64,000 bases of DNA from positions 3,985,001-4,049,000 of the forward strand of contig BSBM01000809.1 of assembly GCA_027924585.1 (NCBI GenBank), in the 5' to 3' direction. Shown piece after piece: positions 32,878-45,394 of the stretch. Origin of the DNA: Larix kaempferi. Its lineage: Eukaryota > Streptophyta > Pinopsida > Pinales > Pinaceae. The notes beneath the pieces were generated by a model. It saw only the letters and a program-made list of their open reading frames with translations. It had not been told where the DNA came from and made no database searches. A program made the translations under genes and the position numbers. Position 1 is the stretch's first letter; every line of letters starts with the position of its first letter.

Positions 32878-34286
32878 GACCCCCTTTTGCAAAATTGGAA
32901 TGGAATTCACTGAGAAAAACCTTAGTTCTAGAGATGGCACAATAGGACTATTTTCGAGTGTTGGAGGCATGGTGTGGGAGGTACCCCAGCTAGAAACCAA
33001 TGTCCCAAATCCACTAGAATGAACGGCTTCATGATCAGAGTCACGATTTTGGTGCTATGGGAATTTTGGTCAGGAAGCTTGTGAATATTGAGGGACACTT
33101 TCAAGATTTTCTCCGGGGGAACAAAACATAGACCAGAGAGAAGACTTGGCTTTCTTAATATCCCACACATTCACATGGCCATCGTGGACATGTTCATGAT
33201 GGCCACACACACCCGGGAGCCTTCATATGAGAAATGACCCCCTTTTGTAAAATTGGAATGGCCTTCACTAAGAAAAACGATAGTTCCAGAGATTGCACAA
33301 TAGGACCATTTCCGAGCATTGGAGGCATGGTGTGGGGGGTAGCCCAGCTAGAACTTGGTGTCCCGAATCGACGACTTCATGATGAGAGTCACGATTTTGG
33401 TTCTATGGGACTTTTGGTCAAGCACCGCGTGGCCATTCAGGGACACTTTGCGGATTTGTTCTGGGGGCACAAAACCCAAACTAGTAAGTGGACTTGGATT
33501 TCGTCAACTCCCACACACACATGTGGCCATCGTGGATGTGTTCACAATGGCCATGCTCAACCTGGAGCTTTTGGATCATAAATGACCCCCTTGAAAAAGA
33601 TTGGAATAGCCTTCACTAAGAAAAACCCTAGTTCTAGAGATGGCACAATAACACTACTTCTGGGCATTGGAGAAACGGTGTGGGGGGTCCCAGCATCCTA
33701 AATCCACTGGAATCAATGGATTTGAGATCAGAGTCATAGTTTTGGTGCTATGGGAATTTTGGTCAGGTACCCCGTGGCCATTCAGGGACATTTTGAAGAT
33801 TGTTGCGGGGGCATCGAACCCAAACCGACAAGAGGACTTGGATTCTGTCAACTCCCGCACATGCATGTGGCCATCGTCGATGTGTTCAGGATGACCATTC
33901 TCGGTCGGGATCCTTCGGATCATAAATGACCCCCTTGAGCAATATATGCATGGCCTTCAGTGAGAAAAACCCTAGTTCTGGAGATGGCACACTAGCATCA
34001 TTTCTAGGCATTGGAGGCACGATGTGGGGGGTCCCCCAACTAGAATCCAGCATCCCAAATCCATTGGAATCAATGGATTCGTGATCAAATTCACGGTTTT
34101 GGTGCTATGGTAATTTTGTTGAGGCACCACATGGCCATTCAGGGACATTTTGAGGATTTGCTCCAGGGGCACTGAACCCAAACCGATGAGCAGACTTGGC
34201 TTTCGTCAACTTTCGCATGTGCATGTGGCCATTATGGATGTACGATAGCCACGCTCAGCCGAGAGCCTTCATATCATAAATGAACC
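32878..34286. repeat. Satellite array of about 355 bp, left part
   Basis: Four tandem units start at 32878, 33236, 33584 and 33928. Each opens with GACCCCCTT, then TGGAATGGCCTTCACT, AAACCCTAGTTC, GATGGCACAATA, ATTGGAGGCATGGTGTGGGG, GTCACGGTTTTGGTGCTATG and GTGGCCATTCAGGGACA. It closes with an inverted repeat, GTGGCCATCGTG and CACGATGGCCA, around a loop of about 8 bases. Open frames of 70-150 codons cross units but none is preserved in all units. Gypsy E interrupts the array. Confidence 0.92.
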
Positions 34287-36307
34287 TATCATGTCCCAAA
34301 TTTGGCATTGGGTCACAATGGCCTAATCACATTAGCCATATTCATTAGAGTTTGTCAAATTGATGCTAAACGTCAAATAATTGCCAAGGAGGAAAATTAC
34401 TAGTTTCCTAGGTTGGGGGTGGAAACTTTGGGATTTGGAATAAGGGGGATAATAAATGATGTTTGAACATTATAATGGAATAAATATTTAATAAAGGAGC
34501 TAAATAAATATATACAAGTGAAAATCAAAGTGCCATTTGATCATGAAGAAACATGGAGGAAGTGGGACCCACATATGGCTAGATTTCCCCACTACACTTG
34601 GCATCATTCTCTCACCAATTCGAATTCAAGATGAATGGTAACATACTTTGGGGATTTAAAAAGGTATTGTTCATGGCATGACTCATCCAAGGTCTAAATA
34701 TAGAGGAAGAGTAACTCCCATGGAAGAGGAAGACTCAATTTGGAGCTAGTGGGACACTTGGGCTAGATTCCCTAGCTCTATGACAACAATGATGAAGATG
34801 CTATGACACCTATGACACAAATCAGACCTGAAGGATGACATATGACATATATGACATGTCATGGATAAACCTAGCCTCCAAGAGGGTGCTCAAGGGAGTT
34901 AGGAAAGCTAAGATGCTTCCACATGTGATTTGGTGGAAGTGTGAAACTAGGAATTGTTGTACAAGTGGCATTCTTTGGAATCTCTTCCCAACTTGAGTTG
35001 GAATGAGTCTCTTGGAAGGAATTCGACCCATGGAGTATATTATAAGTTTATAAATGTCAATAAAAAATAATGAAAGCAGATTTTGATCATTTGTAGAATT
35101 TGCAATTGCATTTGTGTAGAGGGAGAGCTAGTGGATGACTAGTTTCTTGCCTTAGCGAATTTCAAGGGATTCCCATCCAAGTTGGTAATTGGAAAGGCCA
35201 TTCAGAACTTTCATTTGGAGCTTTAAGGGAGTCTTTATTTGTAGGTTTAATCTATAGTGAATCTCATGGTTTCTTCTATTGAAGCTCACTCCTTAAGCCA
35301 TTTCCAGTTTTGGGTGGCATATTCTTGATCCTTAAGGGAGGGCGTTTTTGGTGAGCTATTGTACTCTTTGGGGGAGATTATAATGCCCCATTTATTTTTT
35401 AATATGAATTAAATACTATTTTATTCATATACAGAAATTTTCAGGTCGAAATTCCAAGTATAAATGTGTAAATCTCATTTTTAATGAAAGAACAGTGCCA
35501 TTTCCCCACTATCTTGTTGTGAACCAATGCAATGCTAATGATTTTGAATGAATGGATAATTATATGACACATTTGTGATTAATAGAATTTCATGGATGTA
35601 TTTTACAAGTTTCATGTACTGTACTTGAGCATTTGAAGTATTTTTACTCAGTTTAATTGCATTGGGAGAAGAAATAGTGTCATTTCCCCAAGGGTCGAAT
35701 GGGTGATTTTTGCAGCTAAATGGGAGAGGGTTGGAATAGATATAATAATAAATTAATGGTGCAAATTAGAAATTAATAACATCCTTAATACATTACCTAC
35801 CTCTTTTCATAAATTTGACTGGGTTTGGAGGCATTTGGGAAGCCATTTTCAGTACTTACCCCAGGGGGATTTGAACCCCAAATTACTAGTAAAATTGCAT
35901 ACTTGGTACAGAATCTTAAGAGAGTTTGAAGAGGTCTTTTGGTGGTCATATCTCATATATTAACATCATATTCAATTCCTAATATAATTAATACACCTTC
36001 CTTGAATATTTGAAGGCATTTGGAGTCAATTTGAGACCTAGAGACCAATACTAGTCAAAGGGAAATTACTAGTAAAGTTCTCTAAATTGGCCAGAATTGA
36101 AAGAGTATTTGCAAAAGTATTTTAAATTTCCAAAAGTATCCTTTAAACACATATTTATGTTATAACATCATCCATATACCTTCTCAGAATATTTGGGAGC
36201 AATTGGAGCAATTTGGGGAACTAGAGCTCAAAACTAGTCAAAGATCTAACTAGGGAAAAAAGTGAAAAATTGCCATTTTAATAAAATTCCTAACAAGGGA
36301 CATTACA
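34287..36307 (+). repeat. Gypsy E 5' LTR
   Basis: It starts TATCATGTCCC (TGTCATGTCCC in the partner) and ends GGGACATTACA. The 34412-34590 segment (AATAAATGATGTTTGAACAT, TTAATAAAGGAGCTAAATAA, CATGAAGAAACATGGAGG, GTGGGACCCACA) matches the reverse complement of the gypsy C LTR near 31860-32010. The last 40 bp also match the C LTR end. Confidence 0.92.
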
Positions 36308-36308
36308 G

Positions 36309-36320
36309 TGGTATCAGAGC
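36309..36320 (+). promoter_or_regulatory. Gypsy E primer-binding site
   Basis: TGGTATCAGAGC one base inside the 5' LTR, extended by ATAG as in gypsy C (ATGA). Confidence 0.92.
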
Positions 36321-36373
36321 ATAGTCCTTGCAGTTTTGGATTAGGTACATACACTCAAGAATAATTGGAAACC

Positions 36374-37681
36374 ATGTCTTACTATTATGATTAATCCTAT
36401 GAGTGCAATTCTTATGAGGAATATGCAGATGCTTATAAGCAATATGAAGCAGAATGTGAATGGTACAAGGAAGAGGTGCCATCATGCAACACTTCTTACA
36501 ATTTCAGGAAAAATGAAGATTATTCTTATGAATTTAAATCTGATGAAGATGAGCATGTCACACCAACCAAGGATAATTCTATGAATGAGTTCCAAAGATG
36601 GAAAGCAACATATAACACCTTGCCCCAACAATATAAAAAATATCAAGAATATCTTGCTTTGAGAAAAAATACACAAAATGCCATGTCTTTTGAGTACTTT
36701 GCTGAACATATATTTGAAAATAGGCCCAAAAATGAAGATGTGGAGTTAGTAAAGAAAGATTTATGCCCTACTTGTAAAGAACCTTGGAGAGAGTATCAGA
36801 TATGTGTGCATGAAATGATGTCCTACTTGAGGAGAGCTTTTGGGAATTCTTCAAAAAGAGATTCCAAAGATATTGGTCCTAAGGAAAACAAGGGGAAAAA
36901 TGCATCATCTTGCTTGAAGGAGCAAAAGGAAGAGACATCACAAGAGCATGAATAAGATTCTATTGAAAATATGGAAGATCATTTCGAGACACCTTCTAGT
37001 TTAGACATGAACCAAAGAGCATCTACTGATGGATTCTTAAACTATGAAGGAATACCTACTGATGGGTGCTCACACCTCTATGTTGGTGACATAGAGATCA
37101 CTTTTGAAAGTGTTGCTGCAAGCCCAATTTCCATTAACCATGATAATGAAGACTTTGTAGCAGCTAAAGAAGAACCAAGATCAACTTACCCATCACCACC
37201 TGAGCTTCATGAAGTTGGTCCAATCAAAAATGAAGAAGATGAGGAGGTTCATTTGCAAGAGCCTCATTTCCTTGAAGGGTCCTTAAATATGAATCAAAAG
37301 AAGATCCAAGATTCCCTTAGCATTCTCCATGACACTCAAGCATTGGTGTCAAATTCTTGTTGGAGAGCTACTTCATTGGAGGAAACATCCTTCGTTAAAG
37401 ACATGGAGAAGATTCAAAGAGCAATGTGCCACATCAAAGGTAATTTCATGTCTTTTCTTTTTGATAGAAACCATTTTTTTGAGCTTAATGAATTGTTACA
37501 TGATGCATACTTGAAGAATAATGAGGATAATCATAAGATCACAATTCAAAATGAGCAACTTCTTGAAAAGTTGCAAGATACTTGTTTTTCCTCCTATGTT
37601 TCAGATTGTCAAATGGTAGATTGTTTGGAGGATTCTCATGAGTCCATGACATGGTGGATCATGAGAAATGTGGAAATTTGA
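36374..37681 (+). pseudogene. Gypsy E acidic gag-like protein, first part
   Basis: The first ATG after the primer site (36374) opens a frame that continues to 37681 with only two stops (TAA at 36392-36394 and 36953-36955). The chain is Tyr/Glu-rich at first (SYEEYADAYKQYEAECEWYK). Near residue 138 it holds CPTCKEPWREYQIC, with the spacing of the gypsy C knuckle CYTCFQPWAPGHKC but without its His. A long Asp/Glu-rich segment follows, then a helical region with DMEKIQRAMCHIKGNFMSFL and NEQLLEKLQDTC. No protease or polymerase motif is seen. I infer a derived structural protein of a non-autonomous element; a role outside transposition cannot be excluded. Confidence 0.65.
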
Positions 37682-38438
37682 ATGTTCTTGATGTGTTTGA
37701 AGATGAACTTGAAGATATCCAAACACTTGATGTGGTGGAAGAGGAGCTTGAATTGTCTCTTGATGAAGGTTATGCAATTTTTAAAGAAGAGCATGATTCC
37801 TCTACATTGGAACCAATTTATGACAAAGGTTTCACACCTTTGAAGGAGCTGCATGATACTACCCATATGGATCCTTCCCATGATGAAACTTCCGCACTTT
37901 TTGATCATTTGGGTGAGCTAGTTCATTCTCCTACATCCTCCAATTCCATGTTTTGCAGCATTAGTCTCAATGAAGTATGGGTGAAAGGGTTCTTCTTTAT
38001 GGTGCCACATGAGGAGTATGGAACTCCTAGATTTACCTTTTATGATGATATGGTTGGAGCACGTTCTTATTCACATTTTCATGAGCATCACTTGTCACTT
38101 TATGATGATGCACATCTAAATGGATGCACCTATGATATGCATTTGAGTCACTTGAAGACTCATGGTTTTTCTTGCTCAACACTTGGTTCATTTGATGTTA
38201 GAGGAACTTCGTCCAACACTTGGGTGAATATATTTATGATGGGAGAACATTTTTTTTGGAAGCCACATACTTTGTTACATTTTATGATTCTCACATTCAT
38301 GGATGTATGGGTGAGACTTATTTGAGTCCTTTCAAGTCTCATTGTTTTTTATGCTCATTATTTGGTTCATATTTTAGTGGAGATTCTTCATTCACTTCTT
38401 GGATGATTGAATACATGGCTGAATATTTTTATGCATAG
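37651..38438 (+). pseudogene. Gypsy E acidic protein, second part with internal duplication
   Basis: A frame change near 37660 carries the chain on as NLNVLDVFEDELEDIQTLDV to 38325. A segment beginning HLNGCTYDMHLSHLKTHGFS and continuing CSTLGSFDVRGTSSNTW is repeated, diverged and in another frame, at about 38288-38438 as HIHGCMGETYLSPFKSHCFL followed by CSLFGSYFSGDSSFTSW. The protein therefore contains an internal tandem duplication of about 55 residues. I know no family with these sequences. Frames beyond 38438 continue weakly (38448-38759). Confidence 0.5.
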
Positions 38439-39012
38439 CACATCCTTTTGGAGCAGCATTATAGGACATGGAATCCTCACCTATGTCATTGGAGCAAATT
38501 TGATGGGTCACTTGAAGATTGTATGCACTTCGAAAATGGTCGTCTACTTGCTTGGAGGTATAAGCACTTTCATGATTCTTTGATGAAGCACCTCCTTGAT
38601 GTACATTTTCATTATGTTGTTATGTACTTTGATGATATATATTTTGTACTCATGATGTTTGGAAGAATGCATAAAATAAAATGGGATCCAGGAATCCTCT
38701 TATGTAATGGTGTGGGTTGGAGAGCACTCTTAATTGTTGGGGTGCAATACAAGGAATGAGACCCTGGAATAATTTTTATTTCATTGGTTTCAAATTTTTT
38801 GTGGAAACAAGAAATATGGGAGATGGATTTCCCACTTAATAAAGTGATTTTTATCAGAGTAGTTCAATAGGAAGAATGGTGGTTCCTCTCTAAAATATTC
38901 ATAGAAACTCAAAGACTCAAGGTTGGGAAATTCAATGGCAACTTCAGAGAATTATACAAAAAACAGGTTCTTCAACACCCATGTTTGAAATTGCTTGAGG
39001 ACAAGAAATATT
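38439..39012 (+). other. Gypsy E distal interior
   Basis: A frame at 38448-38759 may be a last piece of the E protein (EDCMHFENGRLLAWRYKHFH). The rest to the purine tract has no recognisable coding content. Confidence 0.4.
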
Positions 39013-39026
39013 GGGAAGGGAGGATT
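39013..39026 (+). promoter_or_regulatory. Gypsy E polypurine tract
   Basis: GGGAAGGGAGGATT directly precedes the 3' LTR. Confidence 0.8.
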
Positions 39027-41051
39027 TGTCATGTCCCAAATTTGGCATTGGTCACAATGTCTTAATCACATTGGCCATATTCATTAGATTTTGTCAAATT
39101 GATGCTAAAGGTCAAATAATTGCCAAGGAGGAAAATTACTAGTTTCTTAGGTTTGGGGTGGAAGCTTTGGGATTTGGAATAAGGGGGATAATAAATGATG
39201 TTTGAACATTAGAATGGAATAAATATTTAATAACGGAGCTAAATAAATATATACAAGTGAAAATCAAAGTGGAATTTGATCATGAAGAAACATGGAGGAA
39301 GTGGGACCCACATATGGCTAGTTTTCCCCACTACACTTGGTATCATTCTCTCACCAATTCAAATTCAAGGTAAATGGTAACATACTTGGGGGATTTAAAA
39401 ATGTATTATTCATGGAATGACTCATCCAAGGTCGAAATATAGAGGAAGAGTAACTCCCATGGAAGAGGAAGAGGAAATTTGGAGCTAGTGGGACACTTGG
39501 GCTAGATTCCCTAGCTCTATGACAACAATGATGAAGATGCTATGACACCTTTGACACAAATTAGACCTGAAGGCTGACATATGACATATATGAAATTTCA
39601 AGGATAAAAATAGCTTCCAAGAGGCAACTCAAGGGAGTTAGGGAAGCTAATATGCTTCCACATGTGATTTGGTGGAAGTGGGAAACTAGGAATTGTTGTA
39701 CAAGTGACATTCTTTGGAATCTATTCCCAACTTGAGTTAGCATGAGTCTCTTGGAAGGAATTCAACCCATGGAGTACATTAGAAGTTTATAAATGTCAAT
39801 AACAAAGAATTAAAGCAGCATTTTATCATTTGTAGAATTTTCAATTGCATTTGTGTAGAGGGAGAGCTAGTGGATGACTAGTTTCTTGCCTTAACCAATT
39901 TCGAGGGTGAAAGATTCTCATCCAAGTTGGTAATTGGAAAGGACATTCAAAAATTTCATTTGGAGATTTAATGGAGTCTTTATTTTTAGTTTTAATCTAC
40001 AGGGAAGCTCATGGTTTCTTCTATTGCAGCTCACTCCTTCAACCATTGCCATTTTTGGTGGCATATTCTTGATCCTTGAAGGAGGGCATTTTTGGTGAGC
40101 TATTGTACTCTTTGGGGGATATTATAATGACCCATTTATTTTGTAATATGAATTAAATACTCTTTTATTAATCTATAGAAAGTTTCAGGTCTAAATTCCA
40201 AGTATAAATGTGTAAATCTCATTTTTAATGAAAGAACAATGCCTTTTCCCCACTACCTTGTTGTGAACCAATGTAATGCTGATGATTTCGAATTAATGGA
40301 TGATTCTATGATAAATTTGTGATTAATAGACTGAAATGGATGTATTTTACAAGTTTCATGTACTTTACTTGAGCATTTGAAGTATTTTTACTCAGTTTAA
40401 TTGCATTGGGAGAAGAAATAGTGTCATTTCCCCAAGGATCGAATGGGTGATTTTTGCAACTGAATGGGAGAGGGTTGGAACAGATATAATAATCAATTAA
40501 TGGTGTACCTGAGACCTTAATAACATACGTAATACATTCCCTACCTATTTTCATAAATTTGAGTGGGTTTGGAGGCATTTGGGAAGCTATTTTTTGTATT
40601 TATCCTAGGGGGATTTGAACCCCAAATTACTAGTAAAATTGCATACTTGGTCCAGAATCTTAAGAGAGTTTGCAGAGGTCATTTGGTGGACATATATCAT
40701 CCTTGAAAATCATATTCAAGTCCTAATATCATTCATACAAATTTCTTGAATATTTGAAGGCATTTGGAGTCAATTTGAGACCTAGAGACCAATACTAGTT
40801 AAAGGGAAATTACTAGTAAAGTTCCCTACATTGGCCAGAATTGAAAGAGGATTTGCAAAAGTATTTTAAAGGTACAAAAGCATGCCTGAAACACATATTT
40901 ATGTTCTAACATCATCCATATACCTTCTCATAATATTTGGGAGCAATTGGAGCAATTTGGGGACCTAAAGCTCAAAACTAGTCAAAGGTCTAACTAGGGA
41001 AAAAAGTGAAAAATTGCCATTTTAATAAAATTTATAACAAGGGACATTACA
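39027..41051 (+). repeat. Gypsy E 3' LTR
   Basis: The 2025-bp LTR runs TGTCATGTCCC to GGGACATTACA, with scattered substitutions and small indels relative to the 5' LTR. Satellite sequence resumes at 41052. Confidence 0.92.
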
Positions 41052-44000
41052 AACCCCCTTGAGCAATATTGGCATGGACTTCACTGATAAAAACCCTATT
41101 TCCAGACATGGCACAATAGCACCATTTCTAGGCATTGGAGGCACGGTGTGGGGGGTCCCCCAACTAGAACCCGATGTCCTAAATGCACCAAAATCGATGG
41201 CTTTGCGATCCGATTCACGGTTTTGGTGCTATGGGAATTTTGGCCAGGAACCCCGTGGTCATTCAGGGACACTTTGAGGATTTTCTCTAGGGTCACGGAA
41301 CCCAAACCGGTGAGCGGACATGGATTTCGTCAGCTCCCACACATGACAATGGGCATCGGGGACATGTTCACGATGGCCACGCACACCCAGGAGCCTTCAG
41401 ATGAAAAATGAACCCCTTTTACAAAATTGGAATGGCCTTCACTGAGAAAAACCCTAGTTTTGGATATGGCACAATAGGACCATTTTCAAGCATTGGAGGC
41501 ACAGTGCGTGGGTTAACGTGACTAGAACCCGAAGCCCCAAAGCTACTGGAATTGGAGGCTTCATGATCTGAGTCACGGTTTTTGTGCTATGGGAATTTTG
41601 GTTAGGAAATCGTGGGAATCTAGGGACACTTTGAGGATTTGATCTGGGGGCATGGAACCCAAATAGGTGAGCGGACTTGGCTTCCATCAACTCCTGCACA
41701 TGCATGTGGACATCGTGGATGTGTTCATGATGGCCATGCTCGGGCGAGAGCCTTTGGATCATTAATGACCCCCTTGAGCAAGATTGGCATGGCCTTCATT
41801 GTGAAAAACCCTAGTTCCATAGATGGCACAATAGCACCATCTCCAGGCATTGGAGGCATGGTGTGGGGGGTCCCGGCATCTCGAATCCACCGGAATCGAC
41901 GGCTCCACGATCGGAGTCACGGTTTTGGTGCTATGGGAATTTTGGTTAGGCACCCCGTGGCCATTCAGGGACACTTTGAGGATTTTCTCTGGGGGAACGG
42001 AACCCAAACCAAAGAGCGGTCTTGGCTTCTGTTAGCTCCTACACGTGCATGTGGCCATTTTGTATTTGTTCAATGGCCACACTCATCCGAGAGTCTTTAG
42101 ATCATAAATGATCACCTTGAGCAAGATTGGCATGTCCTTCATTGTGCAAAACCCTAGTTACGGAGATGGCACAATAGCACCATTTCCAGGAGTTGGAGGC
42201 ACGGTATGGGGCATCCCCCAACTAGAACCTGACGTCCCAAATCCACCCTAATTGATGAATTTACGATCAAAGTCACGGTTTTGGTGCTATGGGAATTTTG
42301 TTCACGCACCTTGTGGCCATTCAGAGACACTTTGAGGATTTTCTCCAGGGGCATGTAACCCAAACAGGCAAACAGACTTGGATTCCATCAACTCCCACAC
42401 ATGCATGTGGCCATTGTGGATTTGTTCACGGTGGCCATGCTTGTTTGGGAGCCTTCAGATAATAATAACCCCCTTAAGGAAGATTTGCATGGCCTTCACT
42501 GAGCAAAATCCTAGCTCCGGAGATGGAACAATAGCACTGTTTCTGGGCATTGGAGGAATGATATGGGGGGTCCCACAACTAGAAATTGGCATCCTGAATC
42601 TACAAGAATCAACGGCTTTGCAATTAGAGTCACAATTTTGGTGATATGGAAATTTTGGTCAGGCACCTCGTGGCCGTTTAGGGACACTTTGAGGATTTGC
42701 TCTAGGGGCACGGAACCCAAACCAGCGAGTGGACATGGATTTCATCAACTCCCATACATGCATGTGGCCATTGTGGATTTGTTCACAATGGCCATGCTTG
42801 GTTGAGAACCTTCTGATCATAAATGACCCCCTTGAGCCAGATTGGCATGGCCTTCACTGAGAAAAACCCTAGTTCCAGAGATGGAAAAATAGAACTGTTT
42901 ACGGTTGTTGGAGGCATGGTGTGGGGGATGACCCAACTAGAAATTGGTGCCGATAATCCACTGGAATCAATGGCGTTGCGATCAGAGTCACGGTTTTGGT
43001 GCTATGGGCATTTTGGTCAAGCACCCTGTGCTCATTCAGGGACACTTTGAGGATTTGGTTCAGCATCACGGAACCAAAACCTGTGAGGGGAATTGGGTTT
43101 CTTCATATCCCACACATGGATATGGCCATTGTGGATGTGTTCACGATGGCCACGCATGCTCAGGAGCCTTCATATAAGAATCAACCCCCTTGAGCAAAAT
43201 TGGAATGGCCTTCACTGAGCAAAACACTAGTTACTGAGATGGCACAATAACACTATTTTTGAGCCTTAAAGGGACAGTGTGGAGGGTCCCCTAACTGAAA
43301 CCTGGTGTCTTGAATCCATCGGAATCGACAGATTCATGATCGAAGTCATAGTTTTATTTCTACGGGCATTTTGGTCAGCCACCCCGTGGCCATTCAGAGA
43401 CACTTTGTGGATTTGCTCTGGGGTTACAGAACCCAAACCGGTGAGCGTACTTGGGTTTCATCAGCTTTATCACATTCATGTGGCCATTGTGTATGTTTTC
43501 ATGATGGCCATGCTCGTCCGGGAGTCTTCAAATCATAAATCACCCCCTTGAGAAAGATTGGCATGGCTTCATTGAGCAAAACCCAAATACCAGATATGGC
43601 ACAATAACACCGTTTATGAGCCTTCGAGGCATGGTGTGGGGGGACCCTAGCTGAAACCCAATCTTTCGAATCCATCGGAATCGACGTGATTGGAGTCACG
43701 GTTTAGGTCCTCCGGTAATTTTGGTCAGGAACCTATGGCCATTCAGGGACACTTTGAGGATTTTCTCCGGGGTCATGAAACGCAAACCTACGAGCGAACT
43801 TGGGTTTCGTCAACTCCCACACATGCATGTGGCCATTGTGGATGTGTTCACAATGGCCATGCATGCTCAAGAACCTTCAGATCATAATTGAACCCCTTGA
43901 GCAAAGTTGGAATGGCCTTCATTTTGAAAAACCCTAGTTACTGATATGGCACAATAACACCATTTCTGAGCCTTCAAGGCACAGTGTGGGGGGTCCTCTA

Positions 44001-44545
44001 GCTAAAAACCGATGTCCCAAATCCATCACAATCAACGGATTCATGAACGGAGTCTCGGTTTTGTTTCTATGGGCAGTTTTTATAGGAACCCTATGGCCAT
44101 TCAGGGACACTTTGAGGTTTTGCTCCGGGGGCACAGAACCCAAACTGACGAGCAGAACAGGGTTCTGTCATCTCCCCCACATGCACATGGCCATTGTGGA
44201 TGTGTTCAATATGGCCACACTCTCCTAAGAGTCTTTGGATCATAAATGAACCCCTTTAGGAAGATTGGCATGGCCTTCACTGAGCAAAACCCTAGTTTTG
44301 AAGATGGCACAATAACACCATTTCTGAGCCTTCGAGGCACGGTGTGGGGGGGGTGTCTAGCTGAAACCCGATGTTTTGATTCCATCAGAATCAATGGATT
44401 CACGATCGAAGTCACGGTTTTGGTGCTACGGGAATTTTGGTTAGGCACCTCGTGACCATTTAGGGACACTTTCAAGATTTTCCTTGGGGTCACGAAACCC
44501 AAACCTACAAGTGGACTTGAGTTTCATCAGATCCCGCATGTGAAT
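41052..44545. repeat. Satellite array of about 355 bp, right part
   Basis: Ten units start near 41052, 41410, 41767, 42110, 42466, 42825, 43184, 43540, 43890 and 44247. Most are 344-359 bp and the last is cut at about 44545 by Copia F. The GGCCAT inverted repeat is kept in most units. In the later units (from about 43184) the text GCACAATAACACCATTTCTG followed by AGCCTT replaces GCACAATAGCACCATTTCTG followed by GGCATT, so two monomer subtypes are grouped. Confidence 0.92.
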
Positions 44546-44554
44546 GTACAACAT

Positions 44555-45135
44555 ATCTGATCTAGGATCTTAACTGAGAGAACAACATGTACAGCATATC
44601 TACAGCATATCAATCATGGAGACAATAATGCAAGCACACAAGAGACACAAAGATTTACTTGGGGAAAACCATAAAGGTGAAAAACCCCAATAACTTCCTC
44701 AGAGATAGATAGAGCAATGATACAACCAACCAAGAGAGATAGACATAACCTAGCAGCAGATCCTCCTCCTCCATAAGTACGCCACTCCTCCTTGAGTGCA
44801 TGAGTGAGAAGTGAGTGAGAAAATAGAGTGCCTCCCGCACTCTATTTATACTTGACTTGACTTGCCTTTTTACCTAACTCATGTAGGCTCGAACTTAACC
44901 ACATAATATAATATTGACTGGGCCGACCCCCAATAGGGTGGTCTAATAACCCTTTGACCCACATGACTTATACAGGGCCGACCCCAAACAAGGTGGTCTA
45001 ATAACCCATCAAGTATAAGTTACGACACTTACAATATAAATGACGACACTTCCGTATAGAGGAATAATAACATCTCTATAGGAATACAATATACATATAT
45101 GTGAAATACATTCCGAAGTTACATATACATCAACA
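44555..45135 (-). repeat. Copia F 3' LTR, truncated, with polypurine tract
   Basis: About 581 bp against 607 bp in the partner; the missing bases are the outermost ones. The polypurine tract CTAGTTAAGAGGGAG (minus strand) is at 45136-45150. Confidence 0.88.
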
Positions 45136-45394
45136 CTCCCTCTTAACTAGGAAGGTATTTCTCAGCACAGTTCTTCTAGAACAAGTCATCTTCTCTGGAT
45201 CATCGTCACTGGATAATCGTCATCGAGTCATCATCATCGTCATTGCTGCTGCTATCTCAATCAACATCTGAATCTACTCGTCATAGGAAGTTCTACAGAG
45301 CCAGTCCTTTTTCATACTGGATGTAGGCCCACCACCTGCAGGTCTTCGTCATCACTGGCCATACTGTGGAATCCTCAGGACTTATTACGTGCAT

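Larger units (their letters stand above)
34287..41051 (+). mobile_element. Gypsy E: non-autonomous LTR element inserted in the satellite
   Basis: The element is 6765 bp with LTRs 34287-36307 (2021 bp) and 39027-41051 (2025 bp), primer site TGGTATCAGAGC at 36309 and a purine tract before 39027. The left terminal TG has become TA. Flanking satellite gives AACC on both sides (4 bp, or 5 bp with one mismatch), and joining the flanks restores a normal satellite unit. The 2.7-kb interior encodes an acidic protein with a gag-like knuckle but no protease, RT or integrase. LTR segments resemble those of gypsy C. Confidence 0.92.

Noticed and set aside
37636-37908. Minus-strand frame opposite the gypsy E protein
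   Set aside because: It is the shadow of the plus-strand acidic frame, which is much longer and follows the primer site.
41639-42100. 153-codon open frame and many others inside the satellite
   Set aside because: None is present in every unit, unit length varies so frames shift, and both strands are equally open.
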